Assembly: GCF_029194005.1 (NCBI RefSeq)
Contig: NZ_JARFVA010000010.1
Location: 1-64,000, forward strand
Reading direction: 5' to 3'
Source: Flagellimonas okinawensis
GTDB taxonomy: Bacteria > Bacteroidota > Bacteroidia > Flavobacteriales > Flavobacteriaceae
DNA: 64,000 bases
The notes under the pieces are model-generated. The model was not told the origin of the DNA. It saw nothing but the letters and a program-made list of their open reading frames with translations, and did no database searches. The translations under genes were made by a program, and so were the position numbers. Below are positions 1 through 9,796 of this stretch, piece after piece. How positions within the stretch are numbered: position 1 is the stretch's first letter; each line of letters opens with the position of its first letter.

Positions 1-40
1 AGAATTTCCTAATTTCAGTACTCAATGAACTTTTTCATCG

Positions 41-114
41 TAGTCTCAGGCAGACTCGAACTGCCGACCTCTACATTATCAGTGTAGCGCTCTAACCAGC
101 TGAGCTATGAGACT
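41..114 (-). tRNA. tRNA-Ile (anticodon GAU)
   Basis: Read on the minus strand, a 74-nt cloverleaf is visible: a 7-bp acceptor stem AGTCTCA/TGAGACT with discriminator A, a D-arm starting TAGCTCAGC, an anticodon loop CTGATAA with GAT at 34-36, and a T-arm with GTTCGAGTC. CCA is not encoded. It lies about 100 bp downstream of the 16S gene, the usual place for tRNA-Ile in the 16S-23S spacer. tRNA-Ala and 23S would be expected beyond the left edge. Confidence 0.97.
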
Positions 115-217
115 GTCTTGGCCTTTTATCGCCAGTATTTGTAACATATTATAAACGACAGCGCAAAACGTAACAACCACCTCGTGCAGGACCCGGACAT
201 CCGGGCGTCTCTTTCTC

Positions 218-1748
<1,531 letters not shown>

Positions 1749-1920
1749 TTCCTTGAATGTCTGTCCGACACCCGAAATATCCGAGCCCTCGCATCAAAAT
1801 GGTTTGTTCTTAATTCTACGCTGTCGTTACAATATGTATATGAACTTTTTGTCTTTTTTTACTTCCAAAATCATCCTTTCGGTCTCTCGGAAGCGCCCTG
1901 CCTTATCAGCTAAGCGGGTG

Positions 1921-1952
1921 CAAATATACGCACGTTATTTTCTTACCACAAA
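1921..1952 (-). promoter_or_regulatory. rRNA operon promoter (Bacteroidota type)
   Basis: On the minus strand TTTG (1952-1949), a 20-bp spacer and TATATTTG (1928-1921) match the Bacteroidota -33/-7 consensus TTTG-N19-21-TAnnTTTG. Transcription would start near 1914, giving a leader of about 165 nt before 16S. This is the best-scoring promoter in the window. Confidence 0.85.
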
Positions 1953-1963
1953 ATGTTTTTGCT

Positions 1964-1983
1964 ATTTTTTTTCGAAAAAAAAT
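1964..1983. repeat. A/T-tract palindrome upstream of the rRNA promoter
   Basis: A perfect 20-bp palindrome, eight T, CG, eight A with flanking A/T, sits about 12 bp upstream of the -33 box. It may act as an UP-like element or intrinsic bend; function is inferred only from position. Confidence 0.5.
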
Positions 1984-2040
1984 CAATTAATTTATAAGTG
2001 CTTGTTTTTCAGGTTTTCCTTTTTTCCTTCTTAACATATT

Positions 2041-4089
2041 TTATGAGAAGAAATTCCACACCAGCCCAAATCTGATCACGAAATCTCGATATGGGTAATT
2101 GGGCGCAGCATAATAATTGGGCTCGGAAAAAAGAGAATTTAGGTGTTCCGCTTTAAGATAAATCCTTGTTTGTTTCACCTTGGCATTTATAAAAAAATCC
2201 AATAATGGATATCCTCCGAGTTCTTCATTATTCTGAATATAGAATTCGCCCAATAAAGGGTTGTAGGCATTCATATTATATGAAGTGAAATATTTGAAGG
2301 TAACACCTGTTTGCAGAAACATGGCCTTTTTAAACACATCGCTGGAAAAATACAAACTATTCCGAGTAACCACTTCTGGCAAATTGAGCACTTGATTATC
2401 CTGGGTGACATTTTGATACATTACGGTATTCATGAGCGCCCATTTTCTCCACTTGAGCTCTTTTTGATACTTAACCTTTAAATGATTTATGGTTCCCGAT
2501 TCTTGAAAAGGCCTTACAAATGCGTTTTCCAGACCTGATACTATTTGGTCCTCGGTTGCAGTAGAAGCGAAGTAGGTGTAATTATCTAGAGCACTGTACT
2601 CAGCCTCTAAGAGACCAAAGTTTTTGGAGTCGAATGCGAACTTTATACTCTGAGTGTTCACTTTTTCGAACGCAGCGTTATTTTGCCAGTTGAAATTTCT
2701 ATAATCACTTTGATACAACAGATAATTAAAATCCGGCATACGTGATGAAATATGTATGGCCCCGGTTACACTGTTGTTGTCATTCAACTTATACCTGGCC
2801 ATAGCATCAAAATTATTGCCCGTGAGGTCTCCCACAATGGTATAATTCACATTACCCTTGAGATATAAGGGTCCAAAATTATTCACATATGCACCTCCCA
2901 CAGAAATTTCATCTCCTTGTAATTTATTTTGGATAGTCCCCGCTTCTGTAATGAGTATACTATTGAAATAGTAGTTGTAGTTATATAAACTTACATTTCC
3001 CGACAGCTTGCCCAGCGTTCTATTTGAAAACTCGACAAAACCCCGGTTCAACATTGTTTTGAGCCTTGCACGGTCCTCGATGGGTGTTAAAAACGGGTCA
3101 CTGCCCAATGAAGCGTTACCATTGGATTGCTCAAAATCGTACAATTTGCTCTCGTAACTGAACTCGTGTCCCAATGCCAAAGTTGTGGGATCGTTATCTG
3201 TTGAATCTTTTTTATGACGCACCAACCTATACTGATGGTCCAAATAATACCTTTTACCCAGAATCCTATTATTGGCATTGGTATAGAGCAAATCTATCTT
3301 TGCCCTATCTTGAAAATCCGGCAGGTCATCTTCAAACTGGCTACGGTCCTGCAACCCTCCATTTTCTTCACTTTGCATTTCCTGTGCAGCTATATGCCCT
3401 CTCAGTAAATATCGTTCGTTCTCGCTCTGATAATTAAAGGTGACCCGAAACTTTCCATCCTGCGCTTCTTCGTACCTATATTTTCCTAGAGACCTGAATC
3501 CATTATAGGCCACCGAAGCATTTAACCGTTTGGAAACATTGAATGTTAGCAACGCATCTAAATATTGACCTTGTTCAAAGGAGGTCTTAAACATTAGTTC
3601 CGTCACTGGAGTGGGAACGTTGTAATAGTCTATATCTTCCTTTTCAAAATATCCTGGATGTTTGGCGGCAGCCCCAATTTTAGGATAATAAGAGCCACTG
3701 GAAAAGCTCTTGCCAAGTTCATTGTACGGTTGCCCCATATTGGCAAAAGGCATTAACTCAAAGTCATCCCGTCTAAGGTAATTGTACTTATACTCCTTTT
3801 TTATAGTGAGCGTAGTATCCAAATAAGTAGTATCCCTTTCGTAAGATATTATCTTATAGTCCTTGATACTAACGGAATCTTTTGCTTTGACACTCAACTT
3901 TCCGGGTTTTTCCCCCTTTATTTTAGTCTTGACGGAATCCTTTTTGATTGCATCTTTGGATTTTACCTGTAACGAATCTTTCTTATTCAACTGCAAAGAA
4001 TCGACTTGTTTTGTAGGCGGCAAGGAATCTTGTTGTGCCATGACCGAATGGCCAAAGAAAATGAAAAGGGTGAATAGTATAATTCTCAT
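2041..4089 (-). CDS. Putative porin (Porin_10-like outer membrane beta-barrel)
   Basis: A 682-aa protein starting at the ATG at 4089, giving MRIILFTLFI and a signal peptide cleaved near VMAQ. A TTG 21 bp upstream extends the frame, but it overlaps the promoter and sits in front of the signal peptide. Residues 20-70 are Lys/Ser/Asp-rich with repeated KDSVK motifs. The rest alternates aromatic/polar strands and ends in a hydrophobic VWNFFS strand, as expected for an outer membrane barrel. It resembles the Bacteroidota 'putative porin' family. The substrate is unknown. It is monocistronic: a terminator closes the upstream SusCD operon and the gene has its own promoter. Confidence 0.75.
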   Translation of the reverse strand: MRIILFTLFIFFGHSVMAQQDSLPPTKQVDSLQLNKKDSLQVKSKDAIKKDSVKTKIKGEKPGKLSVKAKDSVSIKDYKIISYERDTTYLDTTLTIKKEYKYNYLRRDDFELMPFANMGQPYNELGKSFSSGSYYPKIGAAAKHPGYFEKEDIDYYNVPTPVTELMFKTSFEQGQYLDALLTFNVSKRLNASVAYNGFRSLGKYRYEEAQDGKFRVTFNYQSENERYLLRGHIAAQEMQSEENGGLQDRSQFEDDLPDFQDRAKIDLLYTNANNRILGKRYYLDHQYRLVRHKKDSTDNDPTTLALGHEFSYESKLYDFEQSNGNASLGSDPFLTPIEDRARLKTMLNRGFVEFSNRTLGKLSGNVSLYNYNYYFNSILITEAGTIQNKLQGDEISVGGAYVNNFGPLYLKGNVNYTIVGDLTGNNFDAMARYKLNDNNSVTGAIHISSRMPDFNYLLYQSDYRNFNWQNNAAFEKVNTQSIKFAFDSKNFGLLEAEYSALDNYTYFASTATEDQIVSGLENAFVRPFQESGTINHLKVKYQKELKWRKWALMNTVMYQNVTQDNQVLNLPEVVTRNSLYFSSDVFKKAMFLQTGVTFKYFTSYNMNAYNPLLGEFYIQNNEELGGYPLLDFFINAKVKQTRIYLKAEHLNSLFSEPNYYAAPNYPYRDFVIRFGLVWNFFS

Positions 4090-4107
4090 TCCACGAAATT
4101 GGTTGGG

Positions 4108-4115
4108 CAAAGGTA
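4108..4115 (-). promoter_or_regulatory. -7 box for the putative porin gene
   Basis: TACCTTTG on the minus strand matches TAnnTTTG. It would give a leader of only about 12 nt before the ATG at 4089. A clear TTTG -33 box is not seen. Confidence 0.55.
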
Positions 4116-4154
4116 AAAGTTTTGTTTCTAAAGAAATGTGAAAACTTTATTACA

Positions 4155-4182
4155 CAAAAAAGCCCCGCCAATTGGCGGGGCT
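4155..4182 (-). terminator. Intrinsic terminator of the susCD operon
   Basis: Perfect palindrome AGCCCCGCCAATTGGCGGGGCT (4161-4182), followed on the minus strand by six T (4160-4155). It lies 32 bp after the SusD stop codon. Confidence 0.9.
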
Positions 4183-4213
4183 TTCATTGAAATATTATAG
4201 TAACAAACCTTGA

Positions 4214-5695
4214 CTAGTTCTGAGTTGAAATAGAAGGGTTGTTCTGAATTTCTGATTGAGGAATCTCAAAAGTCAACCTTTCATCATCGTAGCTGATAGG
4301 TGTTCCTACGTTAGAAAGGTGGTTTGCACCTCTAACAACGGTACCCTGATTTCTCTTTAGAGAAAGGTAGCTCTTACCTTCACCCCAAAGCTCGATACGA
4401 GTCTGTAGGTAGATCTCATCCAAAAGTGCTTGTCCAGAAAGTCCATCTACATAAGCAGAGCTAGGCAATCTCTCGTCCAACAATGCCTTAAGAATAGTTC
4501 TTGCAGCAGCATCGTTACCAGCTTTAGCAGCAGCTTCAGCGTGCAATAGGTACATTTCAGCAACTCTTAAATACACATAATCAGTTGTAATGTTTGCCTG
4601 CCCACCGATTACTCTGTCCGGAGCGTAGAACTTGTTGATTGGCATCAAATCTGTGTACCCACCAGTTGGTTCTGCGAACTGACCTTTACGAGCATCATCT
4701 GCAGGAATGGCAGCATATAGATCGGAATCCATTGCCTTGGCATCACCTGCCCATGCATAGCTATATGTAAATAGGTCCATTTGTCCCCACCAAGAAACAA
4801 GACCAAGTCCTGTATCTACTGTAAGGTCAACACCCCACATCCATCCAGAAGTATTCAAATCGTTGAATCCTCCAAGAATTTCTTCAGAGTTCATTAGTGT
4901 ATAACCACCGTTATTGATCACTTCCTCAGTTAAATCCATAACTTCTTGGTGGCTGTCACCTTTAGAGGCCAATACATATGCAAGTACTCCTTGAGCTACA
5001 GTTTTATCCACTTGGCTTTTAGAACTTCTTGAAAAGCCATCCAACAAAGAAATAGACTCATTAAGGTCTTTCTCCATTAAAGCATAGATCTCCGCTGTAG
5101 TTACTTTAGGTCCGTTCAAATCATCTGGGCTATCGTAAATAGGCAATATCTCAGCTGAAGGATCGTAAGAGTTCGCATAGTATTGGGTCAAGTAGAAATA
5201 AGCATGAGCACGAAGTGTCTTCGCCTGGCCCATCAAATATCTGTTTTCTTCCAATTCAGGAACAAAATCATTTCCACCCAATGCATCGATCACCAAGTTA
5301 GCTGAACGCACAATTCGGTAGTAAAACCTCCAAGGCATGTAGTTTCTAGTTCTGGTAAAATCCTGTGTTGCTTGGAACTCGGTAATATCAGCTCTATACC
5401 AACCATATGTACTTACAGAAAGTGCCATATCACCAGAAAGCATATCACCATAGATATCGTATCCTTTATGACCAAAATCATCGTGGTTTGTAGTACCACC
5501 ACTCTGAGTGGCGAACATTGTAGAATAGATACCGGAAATAGTTCCTTCAATTACTGCTGGGTTAACGGCAGCCGCTTCCCCAACTTGCTCTTGCGTCAAG
5601 AACTCGGACGGTTGCTCGTCCAAAAAGTCCTTACCACAGCCCGCCAATAACAATAGCGAGGCTATAACCGAAATTTTTATATTACTGTTTTTCAT
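4214..5695 (-). CDS. RagB/SusD family nutrient-uptake outer membrane lipoprotein
   Basis: A 493-aa lipoprotein with lipobox LLAGC (Cys20). It acts at the cell surface as the substrate-capturing lid over the partner SusC channel. The TPR-rich SusD core is recognisable: YFYLTQYYAN near residue 170 and a VAEMYLLHAEAAAKAGN helix pair near residue 380, in the usual place. It lies 11 bp downstream of susC in one operon, ending in a strong terminator. No glycosidase, sulfatase or peptidase is nearby, so the substrate cannot be read from context. Confidence 0.95.
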   Translation of the reverse strand: MKNSNIKISVIASLLLLAGCGKDFLDEQPSEFLTQEQVGEAAAVNPAVIEGTISGIYSTMFATQSGGTTNHDDFGHKGYDIYGDMLSGDMALSVSTYGWYRADITEFQATQDFTRTRNYMPWRFYYRIVRSANLVIDALGGNDFVPELEENRYLMGQAKTLRAHAYFYLTQYYANSYDPSAEILPIYDSPDDLNGPKVTTAEIYALMEKDLNESISLLDGFSRSSKSQVDKTVAQGVLAYVLASKGDSHQEVMDLTEEVINNGGYTLMNSEEILGGFNDLNTSGWMWGVDLTVDTGLGLVSWWGQMDLFTYSYAWAGDAKAMDSDLYAAIPADDARKGQFAEPTGGYTDLMPINKFYAPDRVIGGQANITTDYVYLRVAEMYLLHAEAAAKAGNDAAARTILKALLDERLPSSAYVDGLSGQALLDEIYLQTRIELWGEGKSYLSLKRNQGTVVRGANHLSNVGTPISYDDERLTFEIPQSEIQNNPSISTQN

Positions 5696-5706
5696 AACGT
5701 TTTTTT

Positions 5707-8700
5707 CTAAAATTTAACTCTTACACCCAAGGTTACCGTTGTCAAAGGAGCATAGATTCTTCTTGCAGAAGCACCATTTTCCCTTACAGAAGGATTGAAA
5801 CCTTGTCTAGCTGTCTTGATGGCCAAGTTGTCACCAGCCAACCAAATGTTCACATTTTTCAAGCCCATTTTCTCGATATCCTTACGTGGAAGGGTGTATC
5901 CGATTTTAGCATTGTTGAATGCGATGTAATCAGTGCTTGTCAACCATCTTGTAGAGTTAACCCTTTGGTCCTGTCCTGTAGCATCGTCCAAACGAGGTAC
6001 ATCTGTAACATCACCAGGGTTTTGCCATCTTTGGGCAATATCCTTGTGGAAGTTAGTAGAAGCTGCACCAAAGTTATCACTCATCAATTCTGAGTATTGG
6101 TTATCCATAGCCCAACCACCTACACTGTAGGTGAACTGTGCAGAAAAGTCGAAGTTTTTAACTTGAGCTGCCAATCTGAAAGCACCAAACAAATCAGGAA
6201 TACCAGATTTACCAACATATTTCTGAGTGGCATCTGCGTAAGTCTCTGTTGTTTGTCTAGCTACGTTAGCATCTGGATTTTCATCCAAGTAAGCCACCAT
6301 ATCAGCAATACCATCTTCACCATCGTCCAATGTTCCGTTTCCGTTAGCATCGTTGAAGTACTGGTAGTATTGTCCAACACCATTTTCTGGGTTAACACCA
6401 GCCCACTCTCTTACGTAGAAATCGTAGATAGAGCTTCCTTCTGAGTATCCGTAAGGAGAAGAAGAAGTATCCAAGATTCTAGGCTCGCCTGTTGAAGGCT
6501 CGATAGGCATTGTCAAAATTTCGTTGTTGATGTGTGATCCGTTGATAGACAAGTCCAATTTGAAATCTTCTTTGTCAAAGATGTGACCTGTAAGGTTAAA
6601 TTCAACACCTTGGTTCAACAATTCACCATCGTTTACTGTTACGATCGCAATACCTTGAGAAGGTCCTACCCTTCTTGAGAAAATCAAGTTATCTGTCTTT
6701 TTGCTGTAGAAATCAACAACACCATCCAAATATCTTCCCAATCCAAATTCAACACCAGTCTGGAACATTTTAGAAGTCTCCCAAGTCAAATCTGGGTTTC
6801 CGTTATCTCTAATAGATAGGGAAATCTGATCGTTCAAGTTGTTGATATCGTAAGTATCATAAGCTACGTAATAATCATCATCCACAGCTTGGTCACCTGT
6901 GATACCGTAAGAAGCTTTCAATTTCAAGAAATCAAAAACACCGTTACCTGCCATGAAGTCTTCGTTAGTGATAACCCATGCAGCACCAATAGATCCGAAG
7001 GTACCCCATTTCTCATTGATAAATCTTGAAGAACCGTCTCTACGGATAGATCCAGTCAAGAAATATTTCTTATCGTAATCGTAGTTTACCTGACCGAAGT
7101 ATGATTCAATACTGTATCCTCTTGAGAATCCAGAAGGAGGTCCTTGAGACACAACAAAGTTGTTCAACTCATAAATGTTAGGGTGTACTGCCAATCTCTT
7201 GGAAGCAACACTTTCTTCTCTTTCGAACTGGTTGTTCTCATGAGCCACAAGAGCTTCGAAAGAGTGGTTACCGAACTCAGTTTGGTAACGCAACAACTTC
7301 AAGAAGTTAGTGGTCAAGAAGTTTCTATCTCTCTGGAAAAGGTCACCACCAGTAGAAATACCACCACCATAGAATGGGTTGGTAAACGACTTGTAACGCT
7401 CTGTTGCAAACTGCGCACCAAAACGAGTTTCAAAAGTCAATCCTTTAGCGATATTGAAATCCAAAGAGAAGTTTCCGTTAACCTCATGTCTGTCTGTACC
7501 AACAAAATCGTACAAAGCAGAAGCAATCGGGTTCAACTGGTCAGCATTTGGTCTAGATCTGTATCCAGAAGCTGTACCATAATCGTATTGATATCCACCA
7601 AAAATTGGATCTTCAACCAATTGGTAGTTTTCATCCCTTAGGAATACTGGGAAGATAGGAGCCATTTTATCGGCAAATTCAAACAAGTTTTCAGAACCAT
7701 TGGTCTGACCGTTGTTTTTACTTTTAGAGAAAGCGTAACCAGCGTTAACACCAACTTTCAACCACTTTTTAACTTGTGAGTCAGCGTTCAACCTAGCAGT
7801 ATATCTCTGGTAACCTGTGTTCAGGGCGTATCCGTTATCATCCAAGTAACCGATAGAAGTAAAATACTTGCTCTTCTCATCTCCACCACCCATTCTAAGG
7901 TTGGTCTCAGTTCTGATCGCAGCATCGAAAGCCAAATCAGAATATCTTTGAGGAGTATATCTTCTTGTTACCCCTGGTCTTACAGTACTTGTAGCTGGGT
8001 CGATCAACTCACCACCATCAGCAACGTTCCACATGTTGTAACCTGGGTGCACATAATTCAAAGAAAACAAGTTGGCGTTGGCAAAAGCAACAGGGTCTTC
8101 AGCACCATCCAATGCCGCACCGTTGCGGATACCTTCCCATACATAACCAATGTACTCTTCAGGAGACCTGATCACATCGTATCTTGGGATCAACTGCATG
8201 TTGAAACCAGACTTCACATCTACCTCAACATAAGATTCAGTTGCAGAACCGGTCTTGGTAGTAATCAAGATTACACCATTCGCACCACGAGAACCGTAAA
8301 TAGCGGTTGCAGTAGCATCCTTAAGTACAGTTGTGGTTTTAATGTCCGCAGGGTTAATAGAGTTGATACTTCCTGTAAAAGGAACACCATCCACTACATA
8401 TAAAGGATCTCTGTTACCGTTAACGGAACCGTAACCCCTTACACGAATGGTTGAAGAAGTACCTGGCTGACCAGAAGTGTTGATTACGGTAACACCCGCA
8501 ACCTCACCGGCCAATGCCTGAGAAACGTTTGAAAAGGACTTAACCTCCAAAGCTTCCGCTTCTACAACAGATGCCGTACCGGCAAATGCTTGTTTAGTTG
8601 TGGTACCATAACCAACAACCACTACCTCTTCTAGTGCTTGTGCATCATCTTCCATTTGCACATTAATAGTGGAAGAGGAGCCCACCAATCTTTCTACTGT

Positions 8701-8937
8701 TTTTTGTCCGAGGTAGCTGAAACGTAAAGTTTGACCTTCGGAAGCTGAGATGGAGAAGTTTCCATCGAAATCTGTTTGTGTACCATTAGACGTTCCTACA
8801 ACGACAATGGAAACACCAGGAAGAGGCAGACCCGTTTGGTCCGTCACGTTACCTGAAACTGTTTTCTCTTGTCCAAAAGAGAAAGACATGCACAACACCA
8901 AGAAAGGTGTCAGCATCCATGCTAACTTAGCTTTCAT
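5707..8937 (-). CDS. SusC/RagA family TonB-linked outer membrane protein
   Basis: A 1076-aa TonB-dependent transporter. It has a signal peptide (residues 1-22, ending SFSFGQ), a carboxypeptidase-regulatory-like domain (about 24-100, GxPLPGVSI and TDFDGNFSI), a VVVVGYG motif (about 105-111), a plug domain with RVRGYGSVNG and YVVDGVPF (about 150-190), and a 22-strand barrel ending in LGVRVKF. It imports the SusD-bound ligand with energy from TonB/ExbBD. Codon choice in this gene and in susD looks narrow, as in highly expressed genes (visual impression). It is the first gene of the susCD operon. Confidence 0.97.
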   Translation of the reverse strand: MKAKLAWMLTPFLVLCMSFSFGQEKTVSGNVTDQTGLPLPGVSIVVVGTSNGTQTDFDGNFSISASEGQTLRFSYLGQKTVERLVGSSSTINVQMEDDAQALEEVVVVGYGTTTKQAFAGTASVVEAEALEVKSFSNVSQALAGEVAGVTVINTSGQPGTSSTIRVRGYGSVNGNRDPLYVVDGVPFTGSINSINPADIKTTTVLKDATATAIYGSRGANGVILITTKTGSATESYVEVDVKSGFNMQLIPRYDVIRSPEEYIGYVWEGIRNGAALDGAEDPVAFANANLFSLNYVHPGYNMWNVADGGELIDPATSTVRPGVTRRYTPQRYSDLAFDAAIRTETNLRMGGGDEKSKYFTSIGYLDDNGYALNTGYQRYTARLNADSQVKKWLKVGVNAGYAFSKSKNNGQTNGSENLFEFADKMAPIFPVFLRDENYQLVEDPIFGGYQYDYGTASGYRSRPNADQLNPIASALYDFVGTDRHEVNGNFSLDFNIAKGLTFETRFGAQFATERYKSFTNPFYGGGISTGGDLFQRDRNFLTTNFLKLLRYQTEFGNHSFEALVAHENNQFEREESVASKRLAVHPNIYELNNFVVSQGPPSGFSRGYSIESYFGQVNYDYDKKYFLTGSIRRDGSSRFINEKWGTFGSIGAAWVITNEDFMAGNGVFDFLKLKASYGITGDQAVDDDYYVAYDTYDINNLNDQISLSIRDNGNPDLTWETSKMFQTGVEFGLGRYLDGVVDFYSKKTDNLIFSRRVGPSQGIAIVTVNDGELLNQGVEFNLTGHIFDKEDFKLDLSINGSHINNEILTMPIEPSTGEPRILDTSSSPYGYSEGSSIYDFYVREWAGVNPENGVGQYYQYFNDANGNGTLDDGEDGIADMVAYLDENPDANVARQTTETYADATQKYVGKSGIPDLFGAFRLAAQVKNFDFSAQFTYSVGGWAMDNQYSELMSDNFGAASTNFHKDIAQRWQNPGDVTDVPRLDDATGQDQRVNSTRWLTSTDYIAFNNAKIGYTLPRKDIEKMGLKNVNIWLAGDNLAIKTARQGFNPSVRENGASARRIYAPLTTVTLGVRVKF

Positions 8938-8982
8938 TTATTTCATTTTTTGAATTAGTCCGCTCAAAAATCAATATAAAAA

Positions 8983-9004
8983 GTTAATATTCAAAAAAAT
9001 TAAC
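8983..9004 (-). promoter_or_regulatory. Inverted repeat upstream of susC
   Basis: GTTAAT-N10-ATTAAC lies 45-67 bp upstream of the susC start, in the 233-bp AT-rich gap between susC and rnhB. It could be a leader hairpin or an operator. No full TAnnTTTG promoter was found in the gap for either gene. Confidence 0.25.
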
Positions 9005-9170
9005 AACCTTGCAGGTCGCTAAACAAGCGGAACACAGTCAGATTTTTTCATAATTTTAACACATTATTCTTACGCCAAACCCTTATTTATTGGGCATGTA
9101 GGAATTTTTTTAACTTTTTATTGATGATTACGTTTTTTTTATATGCCCTATCTGTTAAATTTTCGGTTGT

Positions 9171-9767
9171 ATGTTAAAATCATGTTATCGAACACATTTG
9201 GAGGCAGGAACGGATGAAGCGGGAAGAGGTTGTTTGGCCGGTCCTGTTACGGCAGCGGCGATTACATTACCAAAAAGTTTCAGCAACGATATATTGAACG
9301 ACTCAAAACAATTGTCCGAAACCAAGCGCACTTTACTTAGGCCAATATTGGAAATTGAGGCTGTTTCTTTTTCTGTTTGCCATGTTTTTCAGGACGAAAT
9401 CGATGAAATAAACATATTGAACGCTTCCTTTTTAGCAATGCACCGGGCAATAGAACAATTGCAGCCAGCTCCAGAATTTATAATTGTGGACGGGAACAGA
9501 TTTAAACCCTACCCGGAAATTGAGCACGAGTGCATTATTAAAGGGGACGGTAAATACATGAGCATCGCCGCAGCATCTGTTCTGGCAAAAACCTATCGAG
9601 ATGAATATATGGCAAAAATCCATGAGGAGTTTCCTATGTACAATTGGAAAAAGAACAAAGGATACCCCACTAAAGAACACCGGGAGGCGATAAAAAAATA
9701 TGGGATTACCAAATATCATAGAAAAAGCTTTCGACAACTGCCCGATCAGTTGACACTGGATATTTAA
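9171..9767 (+). CDS. rnhB: Ribonuclease HII
   Basis: A 198-aa enzyme that cuts the RNA strand of RNA-DNA hybrids and single ribonucleotides in DNA. The DEAGRG signature with catalytic Asp15-Glu16 is seen at the N terminus, followed by DSKQL (about 44-48), IIVDGNR (about 105-111) and [17 protein letters not shown] carrying the last catalytic Asp (about 130-145). The length is normal. The next gene follows after 29 bp but carries its own -7 box. Confidence 0.97.
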   Translation: MLKSCYRTHLEAGTDEAGRGCLAGPVTAAAITLPKSFSNDILNDSKQLSETKRTLLRPILEIEAVSFSVCHVFQDEIDEINILNASFLAMHRAIEQLQPAPEFIIVDGNRFKPYPEIEHECIIKGDGKYMSIAAASVLAKTYRDEYMAKIHEEFPMYNWKKNKGYPTKEHREAIKKYGITKYHRKSFRQLPDQLTLDI

Positions 9768-9781
9768 AAATCCTAACTTTG
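9749..9781 (+). promoter_or_regulatory. Promoter of the 9797 lipoprotein gene
   Basis: GTTG (9749-9752), a 21-bp spacer and TAACTTTG (9774-9781) fit the TTTG/TAnnTTTG consensus with one mismatch in the -33 box. The -33 box lies inside the 3' end of rnhB. The leader would be about 9 nt. Confidence 0.6.
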
Positions 9782-9796
9782 TGTCAAACTTCAAGA

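Noticed and set aside
4090..4110. TTG start for the porin
   Set aside because: It overlaps the -7 box and would put residues before the signal peptide.
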